A stretch of 39,939 nt of DNA. Origin: an uncultured Alphaproteobacteria bacterium (lineage in GTDB: Bacteria; Pseudomonadota; Alphaproteobacteria; Methylaequorales; Methylaequoraceae). Both the position numbers and the translations under genes were made by a program. The stretch covers positions 1 to 39,939 of the forward strand of contig CACCPY010000012.1 of NCBI GenBank assembly GCA_902547955.1, in the 5' to 3' direction. Of the stretch, positions 8,978 through 16,333 are shown piece by piece; within the stretch, counting starts at the first letter, position 1, and each line of letters begins with the position of its first letter. The notes beneath the pieces are model-generated. The model saw nothing but the letters and a program-made list of their open reading frames with translations. It was not told the DNA's origin and made no database searches.

Positions 8978-10284
8978 CTTCTTTTACACCAAGAGAAATT
9001 GTATCCGAATTAGATAGGTTTATTGTTGGTCAAAAAAGCGCTAAGAGAGCTGTCGCAATTGCCTTAAGAAATAGGTGGCGCCGTCAGCAAATTGAAGGCT
9101 CTTTAAAAGATGAAGTTTTACCCAAAAATATACTTATGATTGGCCCAACTGGGGTGGGTAAAACTGAAATAGCAAGAAGATTGGCAAAACTTGCGGATGC
9201 TCCTTTTATTAAGGTAGAAGCGACAAAATTTACAGAGGTTGGATATGTAGGGAGAGACGTTGAACAAATAATTAGGGATTTACTTGAAGTTTCAATTTCA
9301 AACAACAAGGAGAGTCTTAAAAAAGAGGTGAAAGCGAAAGCTGAAATTAATGCTGAAAAAAGGGTTGTTGACGCTTTGGTAGGTTCCTCAGCAACTAATC
9401 AAACAAAAGAAAAATATAGGAATATGTTAAGAAATGGTGAGCTTGATAATCAAGAGATTGAAATAGAGCTAGCCACAAACTCATCCTCCCCTATAAAATC
9501 AATGGAGATACCTGGTATGCAAGGAGGTATGATGGGGATGATAAATCTTGGTGATATTCTGGGCAAAGGCTTTGGACAAAAAAAAGAAAAAAGAAAGCTC
9601 ACTGTAAAAGAATCATACGATTTTTTATTAAATGAGGAATCCGACAAACTAATTGACAACGAAAGCCTTATAAAGCGCTCCATAAATAATGCTGAGCAGG
9701 ACGGCATAGTTTTTATTGATGAAATCGATAAAATTTGTGGAAAGAATAATTCTGGTACGGCAGAGGTTAGTAGAGAAGGGGTTCAAAGAGACTTACTTCC
9801 ACTCATAGAGGGTTCAACAGTTACAACAAAATATGGATCACTTAAAACCGATCACATACTTTTTATTGCATCTGGCGCATTTCATGTATCAAAACCCTCA
9901 GATCTGTTACCTGAACTCCAAGGCAGGCTTCCAAATAGAGTTGAATTGTCTGCCTTATCAAAAGATGATTTTATAAAAATTCTTAAAGAACCAGAGAATA
10001 ATTTAATTAAACAATACGAACAGTTGATTGCAACAGAGGGTGTAAGTTTAAATTTTGCGGAGAGTGCAATCGCTGAAGTTGCTAGCATTGCTTCAAAGGT
10101 TAATGAGGATATAGAAAATATTGGGGCTAGAAGACTACACACTATTCTTGAAAAGGTTCTTGAAGAAATAAGTTTTTCTGCTTCGGAAAAAAAAATGGAA
10201 AAAATTAACGTTGATGATAAATATGTTAAGACCCAAATTGGTGATATTTATAAAGACACAGACTTAACTAAGTTTATTCTTTGA
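8974..10284 (+). CDS. hslU: ATP-dependent protease HslU, ATPase subunit
   Basis: This 436-residue AAA+ unfoldase feeds substrates to HslV. It starts with [16 protein letters not shown], has Walker [14 protein letters not shown] (near residue 57), VGYVGRDVE for the pore loop, an intermediate I-domain between roughly residues 110 and 240, Walker [11 protein letters not shown] (near residue 245) and a sensor-2 GARRLHT block near the end. It terminates in TDLTKFIL; the hydrophobic C-terminal tail normally inserts into HslV. It overlaps the smr gene tail-to-tail by 11 bp. Confidence 0.97.
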   Translation: MTSFTPREIVSELDRFIVGQKSAKRAVAIALRNRWRRQQIEGSLKDEVLPKNILMIGPTGVGKTEIARRLAKLADAPFIKVEATKFTEVGYVGRDVEQIIRDLLEVSISNNKESLKKEVKAKAEINAEKRVVDALVGSSATNQTKEKYRNMLRNGELDNQEIEIELATNSSSPIKSMEIPGMQGGMMGMINLGDILGKGFGQKKEKRKLTVKESYDFLLNEESDKLIDNESLIKRSINNAEQDGIVFIDEIDKICGKNNSGTAEVSREGVQRDLLPLIEGSTVTTKYGSLKTDHILFIASGAFHVSKPSDLLPELQGRLPNRVELSALSKDDFIKILKEPENNLIKQYEQLIATEGVSLNFAESAIAEVASIASKVNEDIENIGARRLHTILEKVLEEISFSASEKKMEKINVDDKYVKTQIGDIYKDTDLTKFIL

Positions 10285-10789
10285 TTTTTTTTAAAAAAAC
10301 TAGCAGGGCACCACTTCCGCCCTTTTCTGGTGTTGCTATGTCGAACCATAAAATATATTTTGATAGATAATTAGAACTTAACCAGAGAGGAACAGTTCTT
10401 TTAAGTTTACCGTCACCCTTCCATCCCTCTGAAACAGAAAGTCGCTTACCCTTTCCGGTAATAATAAGAATTAATCTATTTCCAATTAAAAAATTATTTT
10501 CTATAAATTTTATTACTTTTTCTTTTGATTCTTTCACTGTAAAGCTATGTAAATCAAGTGTAGATGAGATACTAATCTTTCCATTTTTTATTCTCTTAAT
10601 GGTATTTTTATCCATGTTAAAGCTTTGTAAAGGCCTGTCCTCTAAATCTATTTCTTCGTAATTTTTCGGTAACTGGAAATTAAGAATTTTTTTTTTAAAA
10701 GTTTTCTTTTTGGATGAGTCTTTTATTATACCTGACTCTTTAATAGGTTTAACCTCTTTTTTAAAGACTTCCCACTCATCGTTAATCAT
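10274..10789 (-). CDS. Smr-domain protein
   Basis: The 171-residue protein carries a C-terminal Smr (small MutS-related) domain: [19 protein letters not shown] (from about residue 97), the glycine-rich LIITGKGKR loop and a final [11 protein letters not shown] strand. Smr domains bind or nick nucleic acids; the stand-alone proteins are poorly characterised. The N-terminal 90 residues are lysine-rich and probably unstructured. It follows mltA with no gap, the arrangement seen in many alphaproteobacteria (Tim44-mltA-smr). Confidence 0.88.
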   Translation of the reverse strand: MINDEWEVFKKEVKPIKESGIIKDSSKKKTFKKKILNFQLPKNYEEIDLEDRPLQSFNMDKNTIKRIKNGKISISSTLDLHSFTVKESKEKVIKFIENNFLIGNRLILIITGKGKRLSVSEGWKGDGKLKRTVPLWLSSNYLSKYILWFDIATPEKGGSGALLVFLKKIKE

Positions 10790-11791
10790 TTAATCAATAT
10801 AAGGAATTAAAACATATAAAAGCAATTTTTTTTTTAGCATACCTGCTTTATTTTCAGCTTCTTTCCCGCTTCCAGTGAAAAGATCTGCTCTATTTTTTCC
10901 TTTTATCGCAGAACCTGTATCTATAGCCAATGAAGGTTTATAATTTTTACTTTCTCTCTCTTTGTATAGAATTGGAATACCCAAAGGGTAATATTTTTTG
11001 TCTACAGCAAGACTCACATAAGGAACAAGATTAATACCAAATGCCCCTACAGGTGAAGTTTTTATATCTGAATTTAATTTGAAGAAAATATATCTATCAT
11101 TTTCGTTTAAAATATTCTTCACTTTATTTGGATTCTCCCTAAGAAACTTTTTTATAGAAAAAAGGTTGACTTTTTTCTTATCTAAATACTTTTTTTTAAT
11201 TAGAATATTTCCTATAGAAGTATATTTTAGATTATTGTTTTCACTATAAAGAATTTTAGTTTTTTCGCCATTTTCAAAAACCCCTACACCAGATCCTTGA
11301 ATTTGCAAAAAAAAAAAATCTATTATATCGTTGGTCCATAACAATACATCACTGTTACTAAACTTTTTATTAATTAATCTTCTTTTCATATTTCTGAATT
11401 TTTTGTTGTATTTCAAAATCGGTATTGAATAGTTTGAGGTTTTGATTCTTGAAACTTTGATTTCTGGCTCGTAGTAACCAGTAAGAATGCCATAATCCTG
11501 ACTTAGAAGTTTTGTTTTAAAGTTTTTATTAGTAAGAAAGTTTTTATCTATTTTTGTTTTTTTTATTTTTTTACATACTTCTATCCAATTTTTTTTACTT
11601 CCATATTTGGGGTAGGATGTATGTGAAACTAAGTTTTTAAAAAACCTATCATTTTGACAGATCTTCTTTAAAACTTCATTAAATTCTTTTAAGTTTTTTT
11701 TTCCTAAAGACTGAAAAACTTTGTAATCATTTGATTTAACTGTTGTTGCAGAGATCGCTAAGAAAAATAAAAAACTAACTACTTTCTTCAA
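10790..11791 (-). CDS. mltA: Membrane-bound lytic murein transglycosylase A (MltA)
   Basis: MltA cleaves the glycan strands of peptidoglycan, releasing anhydro-muropeptides. A signal peptide covers about residues 1-20. The MltA barrel begins around LTGYYEP (near residue 105), includes WTNDIIDFFFLQIQGSG, and ends with the 3D domain LAIDTGSAIKG, with the catalytic aspartate, and RADLFTGSG. No lipobox cysteine is visible, so the enzyme may be periplasmic rather than anchored in the outer membrane as in E. coli. It overlaps the Tim44 gene by 17 bp and abuts smr. Confidence 0.93.
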   Translation of the reverse strand: MKKVVSFLFFLAISATTVKSNDYKVFQSLGKKNLKEFNEVLKKICQNDRFFKNLVSHTSYPKYGSKKNWIEVCKKIKKTKIDKNFLTNKNFKTKLLSQDYGILTGYYEPEIKVSRIKTSNYSIPILKYNKKFRNMKRRLINKKFSNSDVLLWTNDIIDFFFLQIQGSGVGVFENGEKTKILYSENNNLKYTSIGNILIKKKYLDKKKVNLFSIKKFLRENPNKVKNILNENDRYIFFKLNSDIKTSPVGAFGINLVPYVSLAVDKKYYPLGIPILYKERESKNYKPSLAIDTGSAIKGKNRADLFTGSGKEAENKAGMLKKKLLLYVLIPYID

Positions 11792-12452
11792 TTTTTTCTA
11801 ATGTCCAGTTTGGATCTTTACTTTTTAGATTTTTACTAAAGGACCATTGTTCAACGATCGTAAGAATTTGATTGCTATCGCCATCTATAATTTTTCCTTT
11901 AAGGTCTTTTAAAACTTGAACCTGTTCTGAGTTAAATTTAACAGAAATATTTGCAATATTAGATTTAAGATATGCACTTATAATTTCAGCTGATTTAATC
12001 CCTATAATTGTTATATCAAGGTTTTCCGATTTTTTCATTCTAGCATTAATCTGGGATTGAAAATCCTTATAAATTGATTTTGATAGTAAGGCTTTCAATG
12101 GCTCTAGGTTCTCTTCTGAATAGTTTTTTATAATGTATTCAAACGCTTTCTTGGAACCATCTAAAAATTGTTCGGACTCAAAACTTTGATCTTGATTGTA
12201 AATTTTTCTTAAATCTGAGTTAATTTTTGGGTCTTCGTGAAAAAAAACATCTTTTACCTTGTCTTTTGTTACTTGAGAAACTGTTGTCTGATCGGGTGGT
12301 GATTCTTTAAAACTTGTTTTGTTTCTAGAAAATTTTTCAACAATATCTTGTTCATTTCCGGTTTTTTTCCCAAGAACGTTCTTCAAACGATTAATGATGA
12401 ATATTGCTATCATAGCAAGTATTAAAATATCTATATATGGTATGTTATTCAT
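11775..12452 (-). CDS. Tim44/TimA-like membrane-anchored protein
   Basis: The predicted 225-residue protein has an N-terminal membrane anchor (IDILILAMIAIFIINRL), a charged linker to about residue 90, and a Tim44-like domain from about residue 95 to the end, starting FLDGSKKAFEYIIKNYSEE and closing with VEQWSFSKN and DPNWTLEKIEE. The mitochondrial homologue tethers Hsp70 to the protein-import channel; bacterial members are inner-membrane proteins of unsettled function. It is divergent from secB, encoding an export chaperone, a pairing common in alphaproteobacteria. Confidence 0.9.
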   Translation of the reverse strand: MNNIPYIDILILAMIAIFIINRLKNVLGKKTGNEQDIVEKFSRNKTSFKESPPDQTTVSQVTKDKVKDVFFHEDPKINSDLRKIYNQDQSFESEQFLDGSKKAFEYIIKNYSEENLEPLKALLSKSIYKDFQSQINARMKKSENLDITIIGIKSAEIISAYLKSNIANISVKFNSEQVQVLKDLKGKIIDGDSNQILTIVEQWSFSKNLKSKDPNWTLEKIEESS

Positions 12453-12528
12453 TTTAATTTAATTTATATGGAAGCATAACTGCTTTTTTAGTATTATATT
12501 TCTTTCTAACAAATAATGATAGTTTAAT

Positions 12529-12984
12529 ATGGCAAATAAAAAAAAAAATTCAAACGTTAACAATCTAAAATTTATTATTAATGCCCAATATCTAAAAGAC
12601 CTTTCTTTCGAAAACCCCAGAGCTCCAGATTCACTGAAAAATTTTTCATCGAATCCAACTTTTAAAATAGATGTAGATGTTAAATCAAAAACACTCTCAG
12701 ATCATGGTCCAAATATATATGAAGTTGAGTTGTTGATAAAAGGAGAAACAAAAGTTCAGGATGACTCTTTATTTGTTATTGAAGGTTCTTATTGTGGCAT
12801 ATTTACCATAGAAAATGCTGACGGAGATATTTTAGAAAAAATACTTTTAATTGAGTGTCCAAAATTCCTTTTTCCTTTTCTTAGAACAATAATTGCAAAT
12901 TGTTCAAGGGAGGGAGGTTTTCCACCGCTAATGATAAATCCAATAGATTTTATTGGTATGTATGAGAAAAAAAAAAGTAAATAA
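12529..12984 (+). CDS. secB: Protein-export chaperone SecB
   Basis: SecB holds precursor proteins unfolded and hands them to SecA. The 151-residue protein matches the family throughout: FIINAQYLKDLSFENPRAP near the N terminus, EVELLIKGE, FVIEGSYCGIFTI, and LFPFLRTIIANCSREGGFPP followed by the final NPIDFIGMY. It has the usual length. It is transcribed from the 76-bp gap shared with the Tim44 gene and ends right against the stop codon of the opposing unknown gene. Large secreted TpsA proteins in this window are plausible clients (inference). Confidence 0.96.
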   Translation: MANKKKNSNVNNLKFIINAQYLKDLSFENPRAPDSLKNFSSNPTFKIDVDVKSKTLSDHGPNIYEVELLIKGETKVQDDSLFVIEGSYCGIFTIENADGDILEKILLIECPKFLFPFLRTIIANCSREGGFPPLMINPIDFIGMYEKKKSK

Positions 12985-13635
12985 TTAGCCCCTATTTTTA
13001 AGATTGTATCTTTTTCTTTTTCCAAGTTTAATGGTTAAACTCTCTTCTTGTAATTCTTTAGTGATTTCATTTGTTGTCATTCCCTTCTCCCACTTTTCAA
13101 CAAATTTTTTAATATTTTTTCTGTCAATTTTGAAATCTTTTTTACTTTTCTTTACTTTTTTTTGATTAATACTCTCAAGAACCCTTGATAATACTGAGCT
13201 TTTACTTAATTTTTTTTCGCTTAAATAATCATTAAAAAGAAATTGTAATCTTTCATTCTCATTTTGTAGTCTCAAATTTTCATCTTTAAGTTTCTCTAAA
13301 TGATCGACGATTTCTTGAATATCTGAATCTTTTAAAATTTTTATTTCTTTAAAAAAATTTTGGAAGCAGCCTTCAAGGTTATCAAGTATAAGCTCTTTGA
13401 TTTGGATAATATCAAATTCATTATAATTATAATGACTTTTATCGCTTAGTTTTCCAAAGCTGTTAATTGCAGAGAAAATTTTATTTACTCTTTTTTTTGA
13501 TAACACTACAAAATTACAGATTTTAAAAAAAAACCTCTCCTCTTTTGACCATTCTCTTCTTGGTTTGTATCTATATTCATCTAATACTTCTTTTGCCTTT
13601 GAAAATGATATGCTGATCTTCTTTGATTCCCCCAT
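12985..13635 (-). CDS. Unrecognised basic coiled-coil protein with possible C-terminal HTH
   Basis: I do not recognise this predicted 216-residue protein. It is very rich in Lys and Glu. Residues 1-45 include a conserved-looking block YRYKPRREWSKEERFFFK; about 45-105 is mixed alpha; about 105-150 is a clear heptad-like coiled coil (DHLEKLKDENLRLQNENERL). The tail has FVEKWEKGMTTNEITKELQ, which resembles the short helix-turn-helix of some DNA-binding regulators, then a strongly basic end (LGKRKRYNLKNRG). No signal peptide or membrane segment is seen. It sits alone on the minus strand, abutting the secB stop. A DNA- or RNA-associated structural or regulatory role is conceivable but unproven. 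Confidence 0.7.
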   Translation of the reverse strand: MGESKKISISFSKAKEVLDEYRYKPRREWSKEERFFFKICNFVVLSKKRVNKIFSAINSFGKLSDKSHYNYNEFDIIQIKELILDNLEGCFQNFFKEIKILKDSDIQEIVDHLEKLKDENLRLQNENERLQFLFNDYLSEKKLSKSSVLSRVLESINQKKVKKSKKDFKIDRKNIKKFVEKWEKGMTTNEITKELQEESLTIKLGKRKRYNLKNRG

Positions 13636-13783
13636 TTTTAATAATGCTATATCTAAGTAAAAAAAAAAATAATATTTTATCGTATATTATCATATACTAT
13701 AAATTGAAAATTTTAAAATTAAATTAATAGTATTCTTTTTTTAAAATTCTTGAATTGAAGGATTTTAGTTGTTTTTACGCTAA

Positions 13784-13858
13784 TGGAGCGGGAAACGAGA
13801 TTCGAACTCGCGACCCTCACGTTGGCAACGTGATGCTCTACCACTGAGCTATTCCCGC
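13784..13858 (-). tRNA. tRNA-Gly (GCC)
   Basis: On the minus strand the 75-nt sequence folds as a normal cloverleaf. The acceptor stem GCGGGAA pairs with TTCCCGC, followed by discriminator T and an encoded CCA. The anticodon stem TCACG/CGTGA encloses the loop TTGCCAA with anticodon GCC. The T-arm has the standard GTTCGAATC. It reads glycine GGC and GGT codons. It stands apart from other RNA genes between two AT-rich spacers (13636-13783 and 13859-13977), in which I see no other gene. Confidence 0.98.
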
Positions 13859-13967
13859 CAGAACTGATTTCTATCAATATACTTTAAAAAAAATTAAATT
13901 CAATGTTATTACCAAGATTAAATATTTATTAAATAAGGCTTTTAATTAACGTATATTAATCGCATAT

Positions 13968-13973
13968 TATAAT
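13968..13973 (+). promoter_or_regulatory. Possible -10 element of the LON-domain gene
   Basis: A perfect TATAAT lies four bases before the ATG at 13978. If used, transcription would begin at or next to the tandem ATG codons (13978 and 13981), giving a leaderless message. No -35 hexamer or Shine-Dalgarno is visible. In such AT-rich DNA this hexamer also arises by chance. Confidence 0.3.
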
Positions 13974-13977
13974 ACTT

Positions 13978-14655
13978 ATGATGTATAGCTTTGAAAAGAA
14001 CTTTAAGGATTTACCTAAAGTGCTTCCACTTTTTCCTTTGAAAAGAGTACTTTTGCTTCCAAGAGCAAAATTGCCACTGAACCTCTTTGAAAACAGATAT
14101 TTGCATATGTTTGACTTTGCTCTATCTAATGGTAGGACAATTGGGATAATACAACCAAATGACAAACAAAGTACCGACAAAGATGACAAAAAACCAAATC
14201 TTTACTCTATCGGCTGTGCTGGGTACATAACAGCTTTTTCTCAAACGAATGATAATAGATACGAAATTATACTAAAGGGTTTATGTCGTTTTAAACTTGG
14301 TTCTGAACAATTAGCTACAAAAGGATTTCGAAAGGCCACTGTAAACTGGAGCAACTTTAAAGAGGATTTTGAAATAAAAAATTTAAAAAACAAAAGTAAA
14401 AGAAAAGAGTTTATGGATATCTTAAAACCCTTTTTAAAAAAAATTTCTGTAAGTGCCGACTGGGAGGCTATAGACGTGTCGAGTGATGAGGATATTGTAA
14501 ACTCAATTGCGATGGGATGTCCCTTTGATCAAATTGAAAAACAAGCCCTTTTGGAAGCTCAGAATATCGACGAGAGGATAGAAATTTTACTTTCTTTGAT
14601 GAAAATGAGCATTAATGAGAATAAAAATTTAGTCTCTGGAGCCGCTCCCTCTTAA
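13978..14655 (+). CDS. LON substrate-binding-domain protein
   Basis: This 225-residue protein is a stand-alone LON N-terminal (PUA-like) domain: VLPLFPLKRVLLLPRAKLPL followed by LFENRYLHMFDFAL and the central YEIILKGLCRFKL strand, with a helical C-terminal half. There is no AAA+ or protease domain, so it is not Lon itself. These short proteins are widespread in proteobacteria and of unclear function. The start is one of two adjacent ATGs (13978 or 13981). It is followed directly by a Trm112-like and a DUF971 gene. Confidence 0.88.
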   Translation: MMYSFEKNFKDLPKVLPLFPLKRVLLLPRAKLPLNLFENRYLHMFDFALSNGRTIGIIQPNDKQSTDKDDKKPNLYSIGCAGYITAFSQTNDNRYEIILKGLCRFKLGSEQLATKGFRKATVNWSNFKEDFEIKNLKNKSKRKEFMDILKPFLKKISVSADWEAIDVSSDEDIVNSIAMGCPFDQIEKQALLEAQNIDERIEILLSLMKMSINENKNLVSGAAPS

Positions 14656-14811
14656 ATGTCAGATTTCGATGAGAAAATATTAGACCTTCTAATTTGCCCA
14701 AAAACTGGCTCAAAACTTTTTTATGATGATAAAAAAAAGATACTTCATACCAAAGATAGAAAAAATATCTACCAAATCAAAAACAACATAATAAATCTAT
14801 CAATAAAATAG
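14656..14811 (+). CDS. Trm112-like small protein (UPF0434 type)
   Basis: This 51-residue reading frame begins at the base after the LON-gene stop and reads MSDFDEKILDLLICPKTGSK, the N-terminal signature of the Trm112 / UPF0434 family (ILDLLICP-TG--L). The C-terminal part ends in IKNNIINLSIK, echoing the family's usual G-I---L region. In eukaryotes and archaea Trm112 activates methyltransferases; the role of the short bacterial form is unknown. Only one cysteine is present, so no zinc site can form within one chain. Its place after a LON-domain gene is a common alphaproteobacterial arrangement. Confidence 0.8.
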   Translation: MSDFDEKILDLLICPKTGSKLFYDDKKKILHTKDRKNIYQIKNNIINLSIK

Positions 14812-14819
14812 AATTTGCT

Positions 14820-15104
14820 ATGATTCCCAATTCAGTGAAATTGTCCGACAACAAAAAGTCAATATTAATGTACTATGATGGGAATAAACATTTAATTTTA
14901 TCCTCAACAAAATTAAGAACATTAAGCCCGTCTGCCGAGAATAAAAAAAACTTAGAAAAGCCTGATTTCTCAGAATACCAAAATGTTTCAATTTTAAGAA
15001 TCGAAAGTGTCGGAAATTATGCAATCAGAATAGTCTTTGATGACGGTCATAATACCGGAATTTACAGTTGGGAATATTTGCATGAAATAGGCTCAAAATT
15101 CTAA
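14820..15104 (+). CDS. DUF971 protein
   Basis: The 94-residue protein fits DUF971, which is related to the N-terminal domain of gamma-butyrobetaine hydroxylase. The conserved blocks LRTLSPSAE, the VSILRIESVGNYAIRIVFDD strand pair and GHNTGIYSWEYLHEIG at the C terminus are present. Stand-alone members have been linked to iron-sulfur cluster handling in some genomes, but no function can be inferred from sequence alone. It lies 8 bp after the Trm112-like gene and overlaps the ubiquinone monooxygenase gene tail-to-tail by 12 bp. Confidence 0.85.
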   Translation: MIPNSVKLSDNKKSILMYYDGNKHLILSSTKLRTLSPSAENKKNLEKPDFSEYQNVSILRIESVGNYAIRIVFDDGHNTGIYSWEYLHEIGSKF

Positions 15105-16283
15105 ACGCCTTAAGCCCATGGCAAATAACATACTTTGCTTCTTTAAAAACATTGATTGATTAAAAATTCTTAGCCCCATTTTTCTTATAGCTGATAAAAA
15201 AAATGTATTGTTAGAAAACAATTTGTTTAGATTGTGTGTGGATTGTACTAGCAAATTTTTGTCAATGGAACGTTTACGGCTGTATTTTTCCAACAATAGC
15301 CCGTCTCCAAAATCTATACCTAAGCTTAATCCCTCTTCAAGGGTGTTTGATAGTATATAGGCATCTCTAATGCCTAAGTTCAATCCCTGACCGGCAATAG
15401 GGTGAATTGCTTGACACGCATCACCTACCAAAATAATTCTGTTTTTAAAATAATTATAGCAATAAAAAACATTTAAATCATAAGGTACTGGCTTTGAAAA
15501 ATTCAAAATTTTACCGAAGTGTCCATTATATCTTTTTTCAAATTCTTTTAAGAAAGTATTTTTTCTTTTAAACTCTAATTGCATAGAATTTTCTATTGTC
15601 CACACAACAGATGACATTTTTTGTTTCTTGTTTTTCATTGGTAGTAATGCCAAGGGGCCAGATGGAAAAAAATATTCTACTGCTGATGAATTATGATTTT
15701 GTTCATGTGAAATATTAAAAACTAATGCTCGCTGGTTATAATCATTGTAAAAGTACTTAAAACTAGACAACTCTCTTATTTTTGAATACCTACCATCAGC
15801 TCCTACTAATAAGTAACTTTCGAAAATACCTTTGTTAGTTTTTAATTTAACTACATCTTGACGTTTATTTTCAATTTCTTGAATCTCAACATCATAATAA
15901 ATATCAATAAGGTCATTTTTAGTAAGTTCTTTGAAAACAAATTCTTTCAAAATTTTATTTTCTATAATGTAACCAAGGGGGCCCTCAGATATCGATTCAG
16001 AATCAAAATTAATTTCACTCATTTTTCCATCTTTTACTAATATTGAGTTTATTAATTGTGCCTTATTTCCAATTTTGTTCCAGATATTTAGATTGGTTAA
16101 AATTCTTGAAGAACCTTGAGAAATAGCTGATGTTCTAAGATCATTGATATTTGATAGTTTAGATTTTTTATTTTTTTCAATTATTGCTACTGGAATACCT
16201 CTTCTGGTTAGGCTTAAAGCCAACACCATGCCGACAAGTCCGCATCCGATAATGATGATGTTATGTTTAATTTGATTCGACAA
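15093..16283 (-). CDS. UbiH/COQ6-family FAD-dependent monooxygenase
   Basis: The predicted 396-residue flavoprotein hydroxylates the ring of a ubiquinone precursor. The Rossmann FAD motif IIGCGLVGMVLALSLTRRG is near residue 10, the DG motif LVGADGRYSKIRE near residue 160 and the second FAD motif LVGDACQAIHPIAGQGLNLG near residue 285. This is the UbiH/UbiF/UbiL/COQ6 group; the exact ring position cannot be told from sequence. It is divergent from ftsK across a 50-bp gap that must contain both promoters. Confidence 0.9.
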   Translation of the reverse strand: MSNQIKHNIIIIGCGLVGMVLALSLTRRGIPVAIIEKNKKSKLSNINDLRTSAISQGSSRILTNLNIWNKIGNKAQLINSILVKDGKMSEINFDSESISEGPLGYIIENKILKEFVFKELTKNDLIDIYYDVEIQEIENKRQDVVKLKTNKGIFESYLLVGADGRYSKIRELSSFKYFYNDYNQRALVFNISHEQNHNSSAVEYFFPSGPLALLPMKNKKQKMSSVVWTIENSMQLEFKRKNTFLKEFEKRYNGHFGKILNFSKPVPYDLNVFYCYNYFKNRIILVGDACQAIHPIAGQGLNLGIRDAYILSNTLEEGLSLGIDFGDGLLLEKYSRKRSIDKNLLVQSTHNLNKLFSNNTFFLSAIRKMGLRIFNQSMFLKKQSMLFAMGLRRLEF

Positions 16284-16333
16284 AATATCTTACAATTTCT
16301 CTAAATATAATGTAAATATAGTAACAATAATTC

